A DNA stretch of 64,000 bases from Stagonosporopsis chrysanthemi (lineage: Eukaryota; Ascomycota; Dothideomycetes; Pleosporales; Didymellaceae). A program made the translations under genes and the position numbers. A model generated the notes under the pieces. The model worked only from the letters and a program-made list of their open reading frames with translations, was not told the DNA's origin and did not search any database. The stretch is from contig JAFISE010000073.1 of NCBI GenBank assembly GCA_022560025.1, forward strand, positions 88,021-152,020, written 5' to 3'. Shown here one piece after another: positions 33,921 through 44,480 of this stretch. Positions within the stretch are counted from its first letter, which is position 1. Each line of letters begins with the position of its first letter.

Positions 33921-34973
33921 ATGCCGATTCAGCTGCTACCCGCCTCGGCTGCTGCCTTTGCGCCACGCTCAACCGTCAATGTCGTGCTGAGCTCGAAAGC
34001 TGAGCCATGGCTAACGCAGGCTCTGAAGCGCGTCAACAGGGTAAAGCGCCCACTGAATAGCGTGCAGCAACACACAAGATGCCTGACCGAACTCCTGTCC
34101 GGGAAAAACGCTATCTGGTCGCTGAGTTCCATCATGGTCCCCAAGGCCCCAGACTCGGAATTGCGCAAGGATTCCAACCCTCTGGTTGAAGCGCTTTTCA
34201 ACTACCAGCTGATCCACATTGAGGCATACGTTGTACACGTCGACATGGTTTCACAGCATGAGGTTGCATTCAAGCTTACACAAGACACCATTGATGCACT
34301 TATCGAGTATCACAAGGACATCTACTCGGTCGACGTAGCCGCCAGCACATGGGACTGGGCCGAGAAGGAACAGCAGGTGAAGAAGCTCCAGGACGGCTTC
34401 GTGCAGGCTGTCAACCGTTACGTGTTCCGCGCTGGCGCACGCGCGCTTGAGGGTATGGAGGAGGAAGGTGCCGGAGAACTCCTCGAGGGCCGAGGTGAGG
34501 ACGTCAAGGCCGCCGTCATGGGCTTGTTCCTGCCGCTCCTGCCTCCTCCACCAAGGATCGTGGACGTTGTTCGACCCGCCCCTCTCCTGCCCAGCACCCC
34601 CAACGCCGTCAACTGGTGGCAGCCCACACAATATCTGTCGCCGCCTCAGATGGACTCTTGGAAGGTTCTCCCCTCAACCCCGAGTCCGACCATTACCACC
34701 TGCAGTGAGCACTCGCCCACATACTGGAGCGCCAACATGGGAACCCAGAGCATGGAGCCCTTCCAGCTGCCGTCGCCCACACCGTCGTTTAGCCAGCCAT
34801 GCTACAATTCGACGAGTGCATACTACAGCCCGCCCCAGGCAGTAGCACCGATTCCCTGCCTGCCCCTGCCGAGTGTACTTGCCCAGCAATGCGGGTCAAG
34901 CGCAACGCATGGTGGATTTGGAGGGTTTGGGTGGGACACAGGATTTGCAACACAGTACGCGGCGTTCACGTAA
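33921..34973 (+). CDS. Hypothetical protein, 350 residues, with Pro/Ser/Tyr-rich C-terminus
   Basis: Intronless. ATG 33921 (CACCATGCC) is a strong start; the longer open frame from 33792 lacks an ATG. The N-terminal 190 residues are folded-looking, with helices (EPWLTQALKRVNRVKRPL, NPLVEALFNYQLIHIEAYVVHV, QDTIDALIEYHKDIYSVD) and an acidic helix near 190-215. The rest is low-complexity (PSTPSPTITT, LPSPTPSFSQP) and ends in a Gly/aromatic segment (GGFGGFGWDTGFATQYAAF). No known domain, signal or membrane span. The architecture of a small globular part plus Pro/Ser/aromatic tail is compatible with a regulator, but that is only a guess. It has an exceptionally long upstream gap. Confidence 0.7.
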   Translation: MPIQLLPASAAAFAPRSTVNVVLSSKAEPWLTQALKRVNRVKRPLNSVQQHTRCLTELLSGKNAIWSLSSIMVPKAPDSELRKDSNPLVEALFNYQLIHIEAYVVHVDMVSQHEVAFKLTQDTIDALIEYHKDIYSVDVAASTWDWAEKEQQVKKLQDGFVQAVNRYVFRAGARALEGMEEEGAGELLEGRGEDVKAAVMGLFLPLLPPPPRIVDVVRPAPLLPSTPNAVNWWQPTQYLSPPQMDSWKVLPSTPSPTITTCSEHSPTYWSANMGTQSMEPFQLPSPTPSFSQPCYNSTSAYYSPPQAVAPIPCLPLPSVLAQQCGSSATHGGFGGFGWDTGFATQYAAFT

Positions 34974-36337
34974 GCAGAACACGTCAGTCTGTGATACCCT
35001 GTCCTTTGGTCGATGCCTGGAAGCGCGGACCTGGCCAGTCCCTTGAGCGCACCAACTGCTTCGACAACCTCAGTTCGAGAAAACAGCGATATTCACCACA
35101 TGTTGTCATCACACAACATCCAAGGCATGGGACGGCGTTTTATCAACATTAGCGAGCGTTTTGCTATTCTTTCCTCTCCTCTCTTCCCGTACATCTCTCT
35201 TGATACCTGTTTTGATACCAGCGAGCGTTCCTTTATTGTCATACCACGCCTCCCCAGTTGGACGGCTTCTTTCGTTGTTGCATCTCTGGGAGGTCCGCAT
35301 TTGCTTTGCATTATCACGGAAGACACGGATACAGATAGCCTCGCGGCTTCCTCGAGTCAGGCACTCGAGTTCTTTTCTTCGAGTTGTTTTTTTGTCTAAT
35401 GTCGTCACGATCGGAACGTTCTGGGTGCGAGCTCTTCATTGAGTCTGGCTAGACCAGCTTTATGAGTTCACGCATTATGGCTACGTTCCTACTTACTCAG
35501 CCTGGTATCGACTATCAGCTGGACGCTGCTGAGACAAGGATGTCGACATGAAAAGTTATACATGCATCTTGACGATGCCCCTGTAATAGCTCGTCTCTGC
35601 TGCGCTGATACTGGAGGCTGGTGGAAGGAGTGATGCGCAAGGGCGTGACAAGGGTATGCTAGTCGTGCCTTTGGCTGAAGAGTGGTCCTCTGCTTGCGGA
35701 GCAAACATTCTATCCCCTTGAGCGTTGCTTTTCCTAGTCAGCTCAAAGTGGCAGCACAGCAGAGACACCAAGTCCAGGCCCAGGCGGTCTCTGGCACCTA
35801 AATATCAAACATGGAAGCTAGCTTCTTTACATTAAGCAGTCTAAATCTAATAAAAGAAAAGACTATCATATTGCAATAAAACATACAAACCAGGCGAACC
35901 GATACTTTACACCGCGTCTTGGACCCGTGAGGCTGCCAGTGAATCTGCAGACTGCAAAGGCTGAGCTGGGTTGCACGGGGTTCGCCGAAGGGGCCTGCAC
36001 CACAATCTGGGGAAGCACAAGCACCTGCTAAGATGGACGTCTTGCATCTGCCCACGCAAGAGGAACGCAAGCAGACGACAAGGATCGCGCCTGATGGCGG
36101 GCACGGACAGACAGGCTGCGGCGCTGTCGTGTGCCTCTGCCTTTGTTTCGCCGGCCGTTCCAAGGTTCGGGGCTTGGGCAGCGGCGGCACATGCTGGCTG
36201 CGTGTCTCGTCCTGTCGCAGCACTTCCACCACACCAGCCGGCGTCCCTTGTGCCTTCCGCCACACTCATGGCGCTTGCCTGGCCCTCGTGAAGACGCACA
36301 GAGTCGCAGAGCACCCACAGCCGCGCACTGAGCACGA
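34974..36337. other. Intergenic, 1.36 kb
   Basis: T-rich 3' region of the preceding gene to about 35400, then an AT-rich patch near 35820-35885. From about 35900 the sequence is GC-rich with long but non-conserved frames on both strands. No supported gene. Confidence 0.45.
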
Positions 36338-38353
36338 TGCCGCCTGCGAACAGTCCGGTGAGCATCTGGTCGCCGGCCGCGCGCCGTATGTCCGTCCGAC
36401 TGACGTAGCCCTCAGAACCGCGCGCCCACGCCGTCCACCTTTGTATCGGCCCTGCGTGGCCTGGAGAGCCCTAACGACGACGTCCTCAACCTCGCCTCGA
36501 CCTTGACCGCCGGCGATAACGACCACGACCACAACCAAGCCATGGACGAGGCGCATGCCAGCCTGCGCTACCTGCGCACCGCCCAGGAATACGACCAGCA
36601 GCGCCTGGAGCAGTCACGCGAACGGCTGCACGAGCTCGCGCGCACTCGAGACGACCTGGACCACCGTGACCGCCTGCGACGTAGCATGGAGCGCCTCAAC
36701 CGCCTGCACGAGGCCTCGGCCCAGGCTTCTGCCGCCGCACAATCCAGCAGCTTGACTGCCAGCTCCCAGTATGGCGAGCGTGTTCCTGCGCAAAACTCCC
36801 TCTATGACTGGGCGCCGAGCATAGATCTGGATGACGAGGATGGGCGCAGCTTGAGGACGCTGCAATCGCGGCTGGGCTTGACGTCGAATCCGGACTCGCT
36901 GCGGTCCACGGCCATTCTGCAGGCAGTCCGACGGCACCCACGCTTCTCCGCCCGCACGAGAGAGTATCTGCAGCGCTACAGCCATGACCGAGACCGAGAC
37001 CGAGAGACTCCTCGAGACGCGAGTCGCACAGTCGAACAGCCATCCACTAGAGACAGTGCGAGCCTCCGTCGAAGCGCTGTCCCGTGGGCCGAGTCCAGAG
37101 ACCGGTACCAGACCAGCCGCAACCAAACAGCATATGCGCATGCGATGTCTCAAACTCAATCGCAATCGCAGCCGCCGCCGCCACCGCCGCCGCCGCCGGC
37201 TGTTGCGCCCATGCTCGAGCACACCGTCAAGTATCTCTCGCGCATACGGCACGCCAGCACCGTCGACGAGAGCCTGAACTGCGCGCTCGAGGCTGGATTC
37301 CTCAGCAAAGACTACTTCTGCATCCAGTATGCCGACTTCCTCACCGACACTTCCAACATATCACCACCGCAAGAGACGTCTTGGCTTGCACCAGGCGCAG
37401 TTCTGTCAGGCTGTCAGCACGCAACTACCCCCACTCCCACACCGAGCCTCGCGACTAGTCAATTACCGCCCCCATCTCGACCCTGGCTTAGCACCAGCTA
37501 CTCCACGCCCCGGAGTTTGACCTCACACTTGTCGCCAAACGCTCCAGGGCAAACAGACCCGCCGCAGCCTCCACCTCATCAGGATCGATGGCCTGTGAAA
37601 GTCACCATCCATGCTGTCGACTGGTGTGAAATGTCCCTCTCCGCCACGATGGAGGCGTACAATGTACCCTCACACCCACATCAGCACTCACTCAGCAACC
37701 CAGCCCCTTCCACCGCACAGTATACACGAACGAGTAGCATAACAACGTATCTCGAAGGCGAGATCCTCGACTTCAACACGTATACGCTCCTGACAGAGAG
37801 TTTCAAGAGCAACGCAGCGAATGATGCGCTGTACTGGCGCAAACTGCCGCCATTCAGAGATATGGAGGACGAGGAGGTCGTTCGGGCACTCACATCAAGG
37901 CGGTGGTGGGAAAGTCTCAATCAGGAATGGGTACTTATGCGCTGGAAAGAACGGTGTTTCGTCAAATCCCTGCGCCCTAGCAGCAAATTCTCGAGCCAGT
38001 CTTCAACGCCTGAGCCACCAGTTGACGGCTTCGACAGTACAGAGGCGGCCCCCGATGCCGTGGCACAAGACGGGGAGAGAGAATACTACGTCTACGATTC
38101 GCACACTTTTGCGCGCCACGCCGTCCCGTCTAACGAGATCCACGAGCTCGGCCCCCCGTTTGTAGATGCCGAACACGCCGCGTTTGATGACAGCGGGTGC
38201 GGCCTCACCATCTCGGGCTTCTACTACATCTGTCTTCGCCGAAGCGATGGCCGCGTCGAGGGACTGTATTACGATCCCATGAGTAGCCCCTATCAGTGCC
38301 TCATGCTGGAGAGTCAGGGGAGGGGCAGGTTCGGTAGTTGGGAGTTTGCGTAA
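36338..38353 (+). CDS. Vid24/Gid4-family substrate receptor of the GID/CTLH ubiquitin ligase
   Basis: Two exons (36338-36358, 36416-38353) give 652 residues. The 7-codon first exon (MPPANSP) is joined over a 57-nt intron to NRAPTPSTFVSALRGLESPNDDVLNLASTL. The N-terminal third is helical and Arg/Glu-rich with coiled-coil character (about 60-120), then comes a Gln/Ser run and nine consecutive Pro. The Vid24 beta-barrel follows: SWLAPGAVLSGCQ, WPVKVTIHAVDWCEMSLSATMEAYNVP, TTYLEGEILDFNTYTLLTESF, VLMRWKERCFV, GLTISGFYYICLRRSDGRVEGLYYD. Gid4-type receptors bind N-terminal Pro degrons, for example of gluconeogenic enzymes. The barrel is interrupted by long fungal insertions. It could equally be Gid10-like. 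Confidence 0.88.
37160..37200 (+). repeat. CCG-rich trinucleotide repeat encoding poly-proline
   Basis: Preceded by Gln/Ser codons. It encodes nine Pro within the Vid24-family gene and is a likely length-variable site. Confidence 0.7.
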
Positions 38354-38883
38354 CTATAACACGATCCGCAGAATCAGAGACGGTCGAGAAGAACCAGAGG
38401 AAGTGCATGCATGCAGGGCGTTTTTTGGTACCTTGGGACAACGGCGTTTGATAGCATCGCCCGCTGCGGCTTGGAATCTTTTTTATCGACTGTTTGATCA
38501 TACACTGCCCATGTATGTGGCTGCACAATATATCACATCTCATTCATTCACATAGTGTGTTCTCAGAAACTTGCCTGCCCTGACGCTACTCCCACGCCTT
38601 TGTACTCATCTTAGCATCTCCAACTCCATACCCAACAGACCAGTGGGCATTGGCTAGCCAACGAACAAGAACACACTGATGAGTTGCCGGTCGTGGTCAG
38701 TCATGACTTGGTAATCTGTCGAACATCTTAAAACAAAACCAACAGCTTGAAGCTGCAGGGGTGTCCCCGTCTTGAGACCTTTGTTGCATGTACTGCAGCT
38801 GGCTGCATGCCCCTGGTATTGACCAAATATCGACTATTGCTACGCCCAAAACGCCGTTGCTGTAATTCCACCACAAGGAAATG
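38354..38883. other. Intergenic between convergent genes
   Basis: 530 bp with the 3' ends of the Vid24-family and Mim2-like genes. No other feature seen. Confidence 0.4.
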
Positions 38884-39269
38884 CTATAACGTTGCCGCTG
38901 CCTCGATAGCTCCCACTGCCTTAAACGCCGTTTTGTTTGTGATTACGATCTCGACAGGGTACTTCCATTCCATGAACTTTGCCCAGCCTGGGAAAACAGT
39001 CAATCACTGCTCGGCAGACTGGCCACCCTGCATGACGTACCGTAGTATGCGAACTTCCGCCCAAAGTATTTCCCAATGTAGGGCACCATGACCATGGTCA
39101 ACAGAAGCTCCATTTGCTGCAATGACTCCCTCCATTCCCTTTCTGCGTCGGATACGTATTCGTCGTCGTCGGCTGAGGAGCTGGTCGAGGAGGAGGGGAG
39201 GGAGTCGATGTCGGCCTCGGAGGAGCTCACATGCGGCTCGATGAAGCTGTGGCTGTTGCTCAGGGACAT
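38884..39269 (-). CDS. Mim2-like mitochondrial outer-membrane import protein
   Basis: Two exons (39269-39041, 38987-38884) give 110 residues. The N-terminal 45 residues are acidic and Ser-rich (SSTSSSADDDEYVSDAEREW). They are followed by one hydrophobic segment (MELLLTMVMVPYIGKYFGRKFAYYG) joined by the splice to WAKFMEWKYP, and an amphipathic tail VEIVITNKTAFKAVGAIEAAATL. This acidic start, single helix and G-K/GR motif match the fungal Mim2 family, which helps insert alpha-helical outer-membrane proteins with Mim1. Yeast Mim2 is 87 residues. Identification is by pattern recall, so moderate. Divergent from eIF2-beta over 371 bp. Confidence 0.6.
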
Positions 39270-39640
39270 GGCGGCGGGTTGTGATATATCGTGTTGCAGG
39301 GGTGGATTTGGCGACGGCTGCGAGCTATCCCAACGGCATCAATGAAGCCGGGTTAAAGTGGTATGAGGTCGATGTTGCTACGAGCACATCCCGGCGCGCG
39401 TCGCTGATGTGAAGCCGAGCGGAGGGAGCCAATGAGCGAGGGTGGGGCTCAGTGGTGTGGCTGATCTGTCTTGGCGTTTAGAGTCACAGTAATTGCGGCA
39501 AAAAGAACACTCAAGGTCAAGCTCCGTCTCCGCGACTCCACACTCACCTTTCCAACCTATCGCTACCGAGTGCTGGGAATATACTGCCCAGATCCACATC
39601 TTTACAGTCGACAGCAACAGAAAGGAGTTCAACCGCAATC
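39270..39640. promoter_or_regulatory. Shared divergent promoter of Mim2-like gene and eIF2-beta
   Basis: 371 bp between outward-facing starts. No other gene. Promoter role by position. Confidence 0.4.
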
Positions 39641-40877
39641 ATGGCTGATACTGTACGTCATGTCGAGCCCCACGTTTGCGATCGAAATCCATTGTTCCCC
39701 CATTAAACATCACTTCGAGCACGAGCTCTTGCTTCCTACTTGCTGCCAGCCGATCTACCACAATAATGATCCTGACACAATATACAGGAAGCTGACCGCA
39801 AGCCCCGCAAGTCGGTCGCATTCTCCGAGAGCGACACAATCGTCGACAGCGATGGCCAGGTCACCGAGTCGAAAGAGACCAACGGCGGTAAGTCATCCGC
39901 TGAGAAGCACAGCACCGGCTCTCCTGCACTTGAGGGTAATCCCCCTGGCAGAGGCACATTGGACAGTACGCTGACGAGAGGGTTGCAGGCGACGACAAGG
40001 ATGTCGAGGAAGTCACCGATATGTTTGCCGACCTAGCCAAGAAGGTGCGAATGCTCTATTCAACACAGAACACGGACGGCGACTGACAGACAACAGAAGA
40101 AGAAGAAGTCGACCAAGGAGAAGAAGAGCGAGGAGGGCGACGACGCTGCCGAAGGCGACTTCGCTGCGCTCAAGAAGAAGAAGAAGTCCAGCAAGAAGAA
40201 GGTCGAGGACGATTTCGAGGCCAAGCTCGCTGCCGCTGGTGGCGAAGGTGCTGAGGAGGAGGCCCCCGTGGCTGAAGAGGAGGAAGTCCAGGAGGGCGAC
40301 ATGATGAAGGGCACCGGCATCTGGTCGCACGAGAACACAACTCCGATCAAGTACGACATGCTCTTGAACCGATTCTTCACACTCCTCCACTCGCAACATC
40401 CCGACCTCGCCGGCAACAGCGTCAAGAGCTACAAGATCCCCCCACCACAATGTCTCCGTGAAGGAAACAAGAAGACCATCTTCGCCAACATCGCTGAGAT
40501 TTGTAAGAGGATGAAGCGTACCGACGAGCACGTCACTCAGTTCTTGTTCGCCGAATTGGGAACCAGCGGTTCCGTCGACGGTTCGCGCCGTCTGGTTATT
40601 AAGGGTCGTTTCCAGCAGAAGCAAATCGAGAACGTTCTGAGGCGGTACATTGTCGAATACGTCACCTGCAAGACGTGCCGCTCCCCAGACACAGAGTACG
40701 TTTACTATAGATTTCTGCCTTCTGCATATAAGCTAACACTGGCATAGTCTTTCCAAGGGTGAGAACCGTCTCAGCTTCGTCACCTGCAACAGCTGTGGAT
40801 CTAGGCGTTCGGTCCAGGCCATCAAGACTGGTTTCTCTGCGCAGATCGGAAAGAGAAGGAGGATGATCAAGACCTGA
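39641..40877 (+). CDS. SUI3: Translation initiation factor eIF2 subunit beta
   Basis: Beta subunit of the eIF2 GTPase that delivers initiator tRNA to the 40S ribosome. Five exons (39641-39652, 39788-39887, 39989-40044, 40097-40695, 40748-40877) give 298 residues. Exon 1 encodes only MADT. The N-terminal half has the Lys blocks that contact eIF5 and eIF2B-epsilon ([12 protein letters not shown] and [10 protein letters not shown]). The domain runs from [19 protein letters not shown] through [37 protein letters not shown]. The C-terminal zinc ribbon is CKTC...CNSC, with the last intron placed between PDT-D and LSKGENRL. All splices are GT-AG and in frame. Confidence 0.96.
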
Positions 40878-41730
40878 TGAGTTCACGTTTGCGCTTTACG
40901 AGTATCGACATGCATTTGCTTGGCTGGGTTGGCGGGCGCTACGGATGTCATGGCGGTTCGCTCGTTCGGATGACGATTTGGCAATGGGGTGCCATACGTA
41001 TGGCTGGCGCACAAGACTACATAGGTGTGGTTTATGTATATTCGAATCACGACGCAATCAAAAGTCCATCCTTTGGGTGTTTCTTATGCAGGAGACCCAA
41101 GGAACTTCAACTCGACATTGCGTGCACACACACGGCAGATGTCCTTGCGTAATTCCAAGCGTCTTGAAGATTTGGACTAAGCAAATTATACAGCCTGTAG
41201 GCGCCAGCAAATCACATCCATACTCCACGAGCGGGAGGCGAGTGGGCGCCTGCAGGCGGGACGCCAATGCTTAGACGTGTAATTTGGACCCTGATCCCGG
41301 CCTCGAGCTCCTTGAAGCTTCAACGCTCCCAAACAAACCTCTACGTGCCGATATTGCTTTGTCGACGAGTTGCGCGTGTTCGGCTTTAAATAGCAACATG
41401 ATGAGGATGATCGTTTGAACGACGTAGTGCAACTCTGGTAAGCTGCAGCAGAGGTCAGGGTAGCAATGCGGGGCCTTCCCATTCGGCGGCTGCAGCTTGC
41501 ATACCCCGCTAGGCCAACAGCTATGGTTGGAGGCTGAGCTTGACACGAAAAGGTAACGAGGCGCGCGGCGTGCGGGTATTTGTACTGACCATGCGCCTGT
41601 ATTCTGTTCTGTTTGGCTTTCCTGCCTTTCCTTCCTCTCGAAAGTCTGAATTACCTCTGTTTGGACTGCCCTCGCGCTGGCCGCCTTGATACAACGCGAC
41701 TACGATCCGACCAAGCTTCAGTAATACATA
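40878..41730. other. Intergenic, 853 bp
   Basis: 3' end of eIF2-beta and promoter of the AIM24-family gene. No gene-like frame on either strand. Confidence 0.4.
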
Positions 41731-43133
41731 ATGTCAGGATACGGCAGCCCACCACCGGGTGGTAACTTCTACCCTCGTGAGCGTTACGTGTGTCTTCCAT
41801 TTGACATCGGCTAACTGGCCATAGCACCACCAGAGAAGGGTGGATACGGTACGCCATTCGCATCGACCGCCTTCTATCAAGACTGATACGCGATAGACCA
41901 GCCTCAGGGTCAGCAGCAGTACTTTGCGCCTCCGCCAGGCGGGCAATCCTACCCTCCTCCACCCTCGTCTCCGCCTGCGCAGCAACAGCAGCCACAGCAC
42001 TATCCTCCACCACCCGGTGGCCAACAACAACACTATGCGCCACCTCCCGAACACACGCAGCAACAGCAGCAGCAACACTTCCCACCGCCTGGAAGTGTTC
42101 CTCCACAGCACCAACCGCAGCAGCCACAACAGCACCTATATCAGCCTCCGCAGCAAGTCTTTTCCGAGAAGGGGCCTCAGAACTCATATGGCGCACCTGC
42201 GCCTACTCAGAGCCCTCTGCAACACCCAGGCATGCCACCACAGCAGATTAGCCAGCAGTTGATCCAACCGCAGCAGCAAGTCCAAGCTTCCCAGCCAGCA
42301 TTCGCAGGTGCCGGAAGCACACAAGCAGACGATGTCGGCACTTTCAACGGTGGCAGTTACCGCGTAAGCCACCGAGATACAAACACCATCTTGACAGTGC
42401 AGTTAGCAATTGGATGTCCTTTTACTGCAAAGCCTGGTACGTTTCCAACCACATCTCATCACTATTCGTTTGGAAGATTTGGACTAACGACCCCCAGGCG
42501 CCATGATTGCAATGACCCCAACCATAACACTCAAAGGCACGATGAAATTCTCCCTCAAAAAAGCGCTCATCGGCGGCGACATGTCCAAGTCAACCTACAC
42601 CGGCCCTGGCGAGCTCCTCCTGGCGCCCTCCTCCATCGGCGACATCACCATCATCAAGCTGGGCGGCCACGAGCAGTGGAGCGTCGGCAAAGATGCGTTT
42701 CTGGCGTGCACACAGGGTATCGTAACAGAGTACAAGAGCCAGGGCGTCACGAAAGCAATGTTCTCGGGCGAGGGGCTGTTCGTGTACAAAATCAGTGGGC
42801 AGGGTATCCTGTGGTGCACGAGCTTTGGCGCGATCATCAGGAAGGATGTGAGTATTGAGATCGAGACCGTGAGGTACGATTAGTGCTTGTTACTGACGAT
42901 GGCACTAGCTCCAAAAGGACGAGAAATATATCATCGACAATGGCCACCTGGTCGCGTGGAACTGCAAGTACGTCCTCGAGCGCGTCGCGTCCGGCGGTAT
43001 CGTTTCGAATATGATGGCGGGTGAGGGACTGGTTTGCAAGTTCACTGGCCCGGGGACGGTGTTCATGCAGACGAGGAGTGCACAGGCTTTTGCGGCATGG
43101 TTGGGGGCTAACTCTGCCAATGCCACGATGTGA
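41731..43133 (+). CDS. AIM24-family protein
   Basis: Five exons (41731-41776, 41825-41848, 41897-42436, 42498-42847, 42909-43133) give 394 residues. The N-terminal 165 residues are Pro/Gln/Tyr-rich low complexity ([23 protein letters not shown], then QQQ and PPP runs). The AIM24 beta-rich domain follows from about 170: [40 protein letters not shown], then [54 protein letters not shown] and [19 protein letters not shown]. Yeast Aim24 is mitochondrial and affects MICOS, but this protein shows no presequence, so a cytosolic paralogue is likely. Start [11 protein letters not shown] is the only ATG fitting the spliced frame. Confidence 0.9.
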
Positions 43134-43340
43134 TGGGGAGAGGATGTGTATTGTGCAGTTGTTCATTATGCAATATACCATAGTTCTAATATGCAGTACT
43201 ATCCAAAAAGGTCAGATCCTCTTGCTACTCGTGCTATACACATGGGCCTTTAATCATACACATATTCTGCCTCATTAGTAAAATATCATACAGCCGCATC
43301 GTCACGGTTGACGACGCGAGGCGTTTCAATCCTAAACCAT

Positions 43341-43970
43341 CTAGTTCCTGCTCTTACCCAGCTCGCTCTGCGCCTGCGACGTCGGGCCCCCCTTCACCCT
43401 CTCCCCACCGGTGATCTTCTTCTCACCCTCAGTGATATCATGCAGCGCCTCACTCGTAATCGGCTGGTTGGCATGCTGCTGGGCCTTCGCCGTCGGGCCA
43501 CCCTTCACCGGGCGCTCCTGGCCTGTGATGTCCTTCTCGGCCTCGGTGATCTGCTGCAGCGTCGCCGAGTCGAGCTTGCCTGTATGCTGCCCCGACGCAC
43601 TGGATGTGGTGTTGCTTGCGCTACCGCTGCCGTTGTTGGTCAAGATACTCTGGGCCACGGCTGTGGGGCCGCCCTTGGTAGGGTTCTCGGAGCCGGTGAT
43701 AGCCTTCTCGGCCTCGGTGATCTCGTGGATGACTTGCGAAGTGAGCTGCTGGCCGACGTGCTTTTGGGTGCGTGCTGTGGGGCCGTTGGGGATGGGGCCG
43801 TCTTTGTTGGTGAGGGTCTTTTCTGCGGCGGTGATTTGCGAGAGGATGTTTGAGTCGATTGCGATGGATAGCTTGAGTGTGGTGCTGAAAGCTCGCTGAG
43901 ATGTTGGGGTTGAGAAGCGTGCAATTGCTGGTGCCGTGAGGCGAGTTGAGGAACGGAGGAGGAACGACAT
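43341..43970 (-). CDS. Mitochondrial LEA/seed-maturation-protein-like repeat protein
   Basis: Intronless, 209 residues. The first 35 residues (MSFLLRSSTRLTAPAIARF, then RAFSTTLKLS) form a classic mitochondrial presequence: Arg/Ser/Thr-rich, no acids. Then come four imperfect repeats of about 31 residues with core I-T-x-A/G-E-K-x-I-T-G-x-E-x-P-x-K-G-G-P-T-A-x-A-Q, at about 41-72, 80-110, 136-167 and 174-206; a Ser/Gly/Thr linker separates the second and third. The hydrophilic repeat with GGPT and AEK motifs resembles the SMP class of late-embryogenesis-abundant proteins, which protect against desiccation. Function here is inferred. It converges on the AIM24-family gene. Confidence 0.7.
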   Translation of the reverse strand: MSFLLRSSTRLTAPAIARFSTPTSQRAFSTTLKLSIAIDSNILSQITAAEKTLTNKDGPIPNGPTARTQKHVGQQLTSQVIHEITEAEKAITGSENPTKGGPTAVAQSILTNNGSGSASNTTSSASGQHTGKLDSATLQQITEAEKDITGQERPVKGGPTAKAQQHANQPITSEALHDITEGEKKITGGERVKGGPTSQAQSELGKSRN

Positions 43971-44480
43971 TTTGAGAGTACTTTTGTGAGGAAGGATTTT
44001 GTAAGGGCGTCAACAAAGGCTTTTGCTTCTAAGAAGATGTCAATGAAACGTGGTAAAGAACAGTCACAAGCAGAGGGTCAATGGGCAATAAATAACGGAG
44101 ATGGAAAGTGAGTGGAAAGGGAACAGCGATGACATCGTGATGTTATGTGGTATCAGACTCTTCGAGATGCAGGTACAAATACCGATGCAAGTGTCACAAT
44201 ACGATGCGGCTTGCAAGTTGTCGATGATGGGATGATATTTTGGTGGAGCTGATGATGTCAGGACCCTGAGAAACGCGCTCTGGACGCGTTGATCAGCTAA
44301 CCTCCACACCCATCTGCAGGGCCTCACAGAACTAGTGTTGTCAGTGACCTCAACTTACGGTTAAGGTCCTAAACACAGTCTAGTATCTTTATGGTTCCCA
44401 GCCCAGGAGCATGAGCATGAACTGCAAGCAGCACACGAACTTGGCTTCTGTCGAATACGGAAGCACTATTGCCTGTTGCA
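43971..44480. other. Intergenic, 510 bp
   Basis: Promoter side of the LEA-like gene and 3' side of the aldo-keto reductase gene. Nothing else seen. Confidence 0.4.

Noticed and set aside
36614..37252. 212-codon minus-strand frame
   Set aside because: Antisense of the Arg/Pro-rich Vid24-family exon; composition mirrors the repeat.
41651..42196. Val/Ala-rich and Leu/Trp-rich minus-strand frames (also 41734-42135)
   Set aside because: Antisense of the CAG/CCA-rich low-complexity part of the AIM24-family gene.
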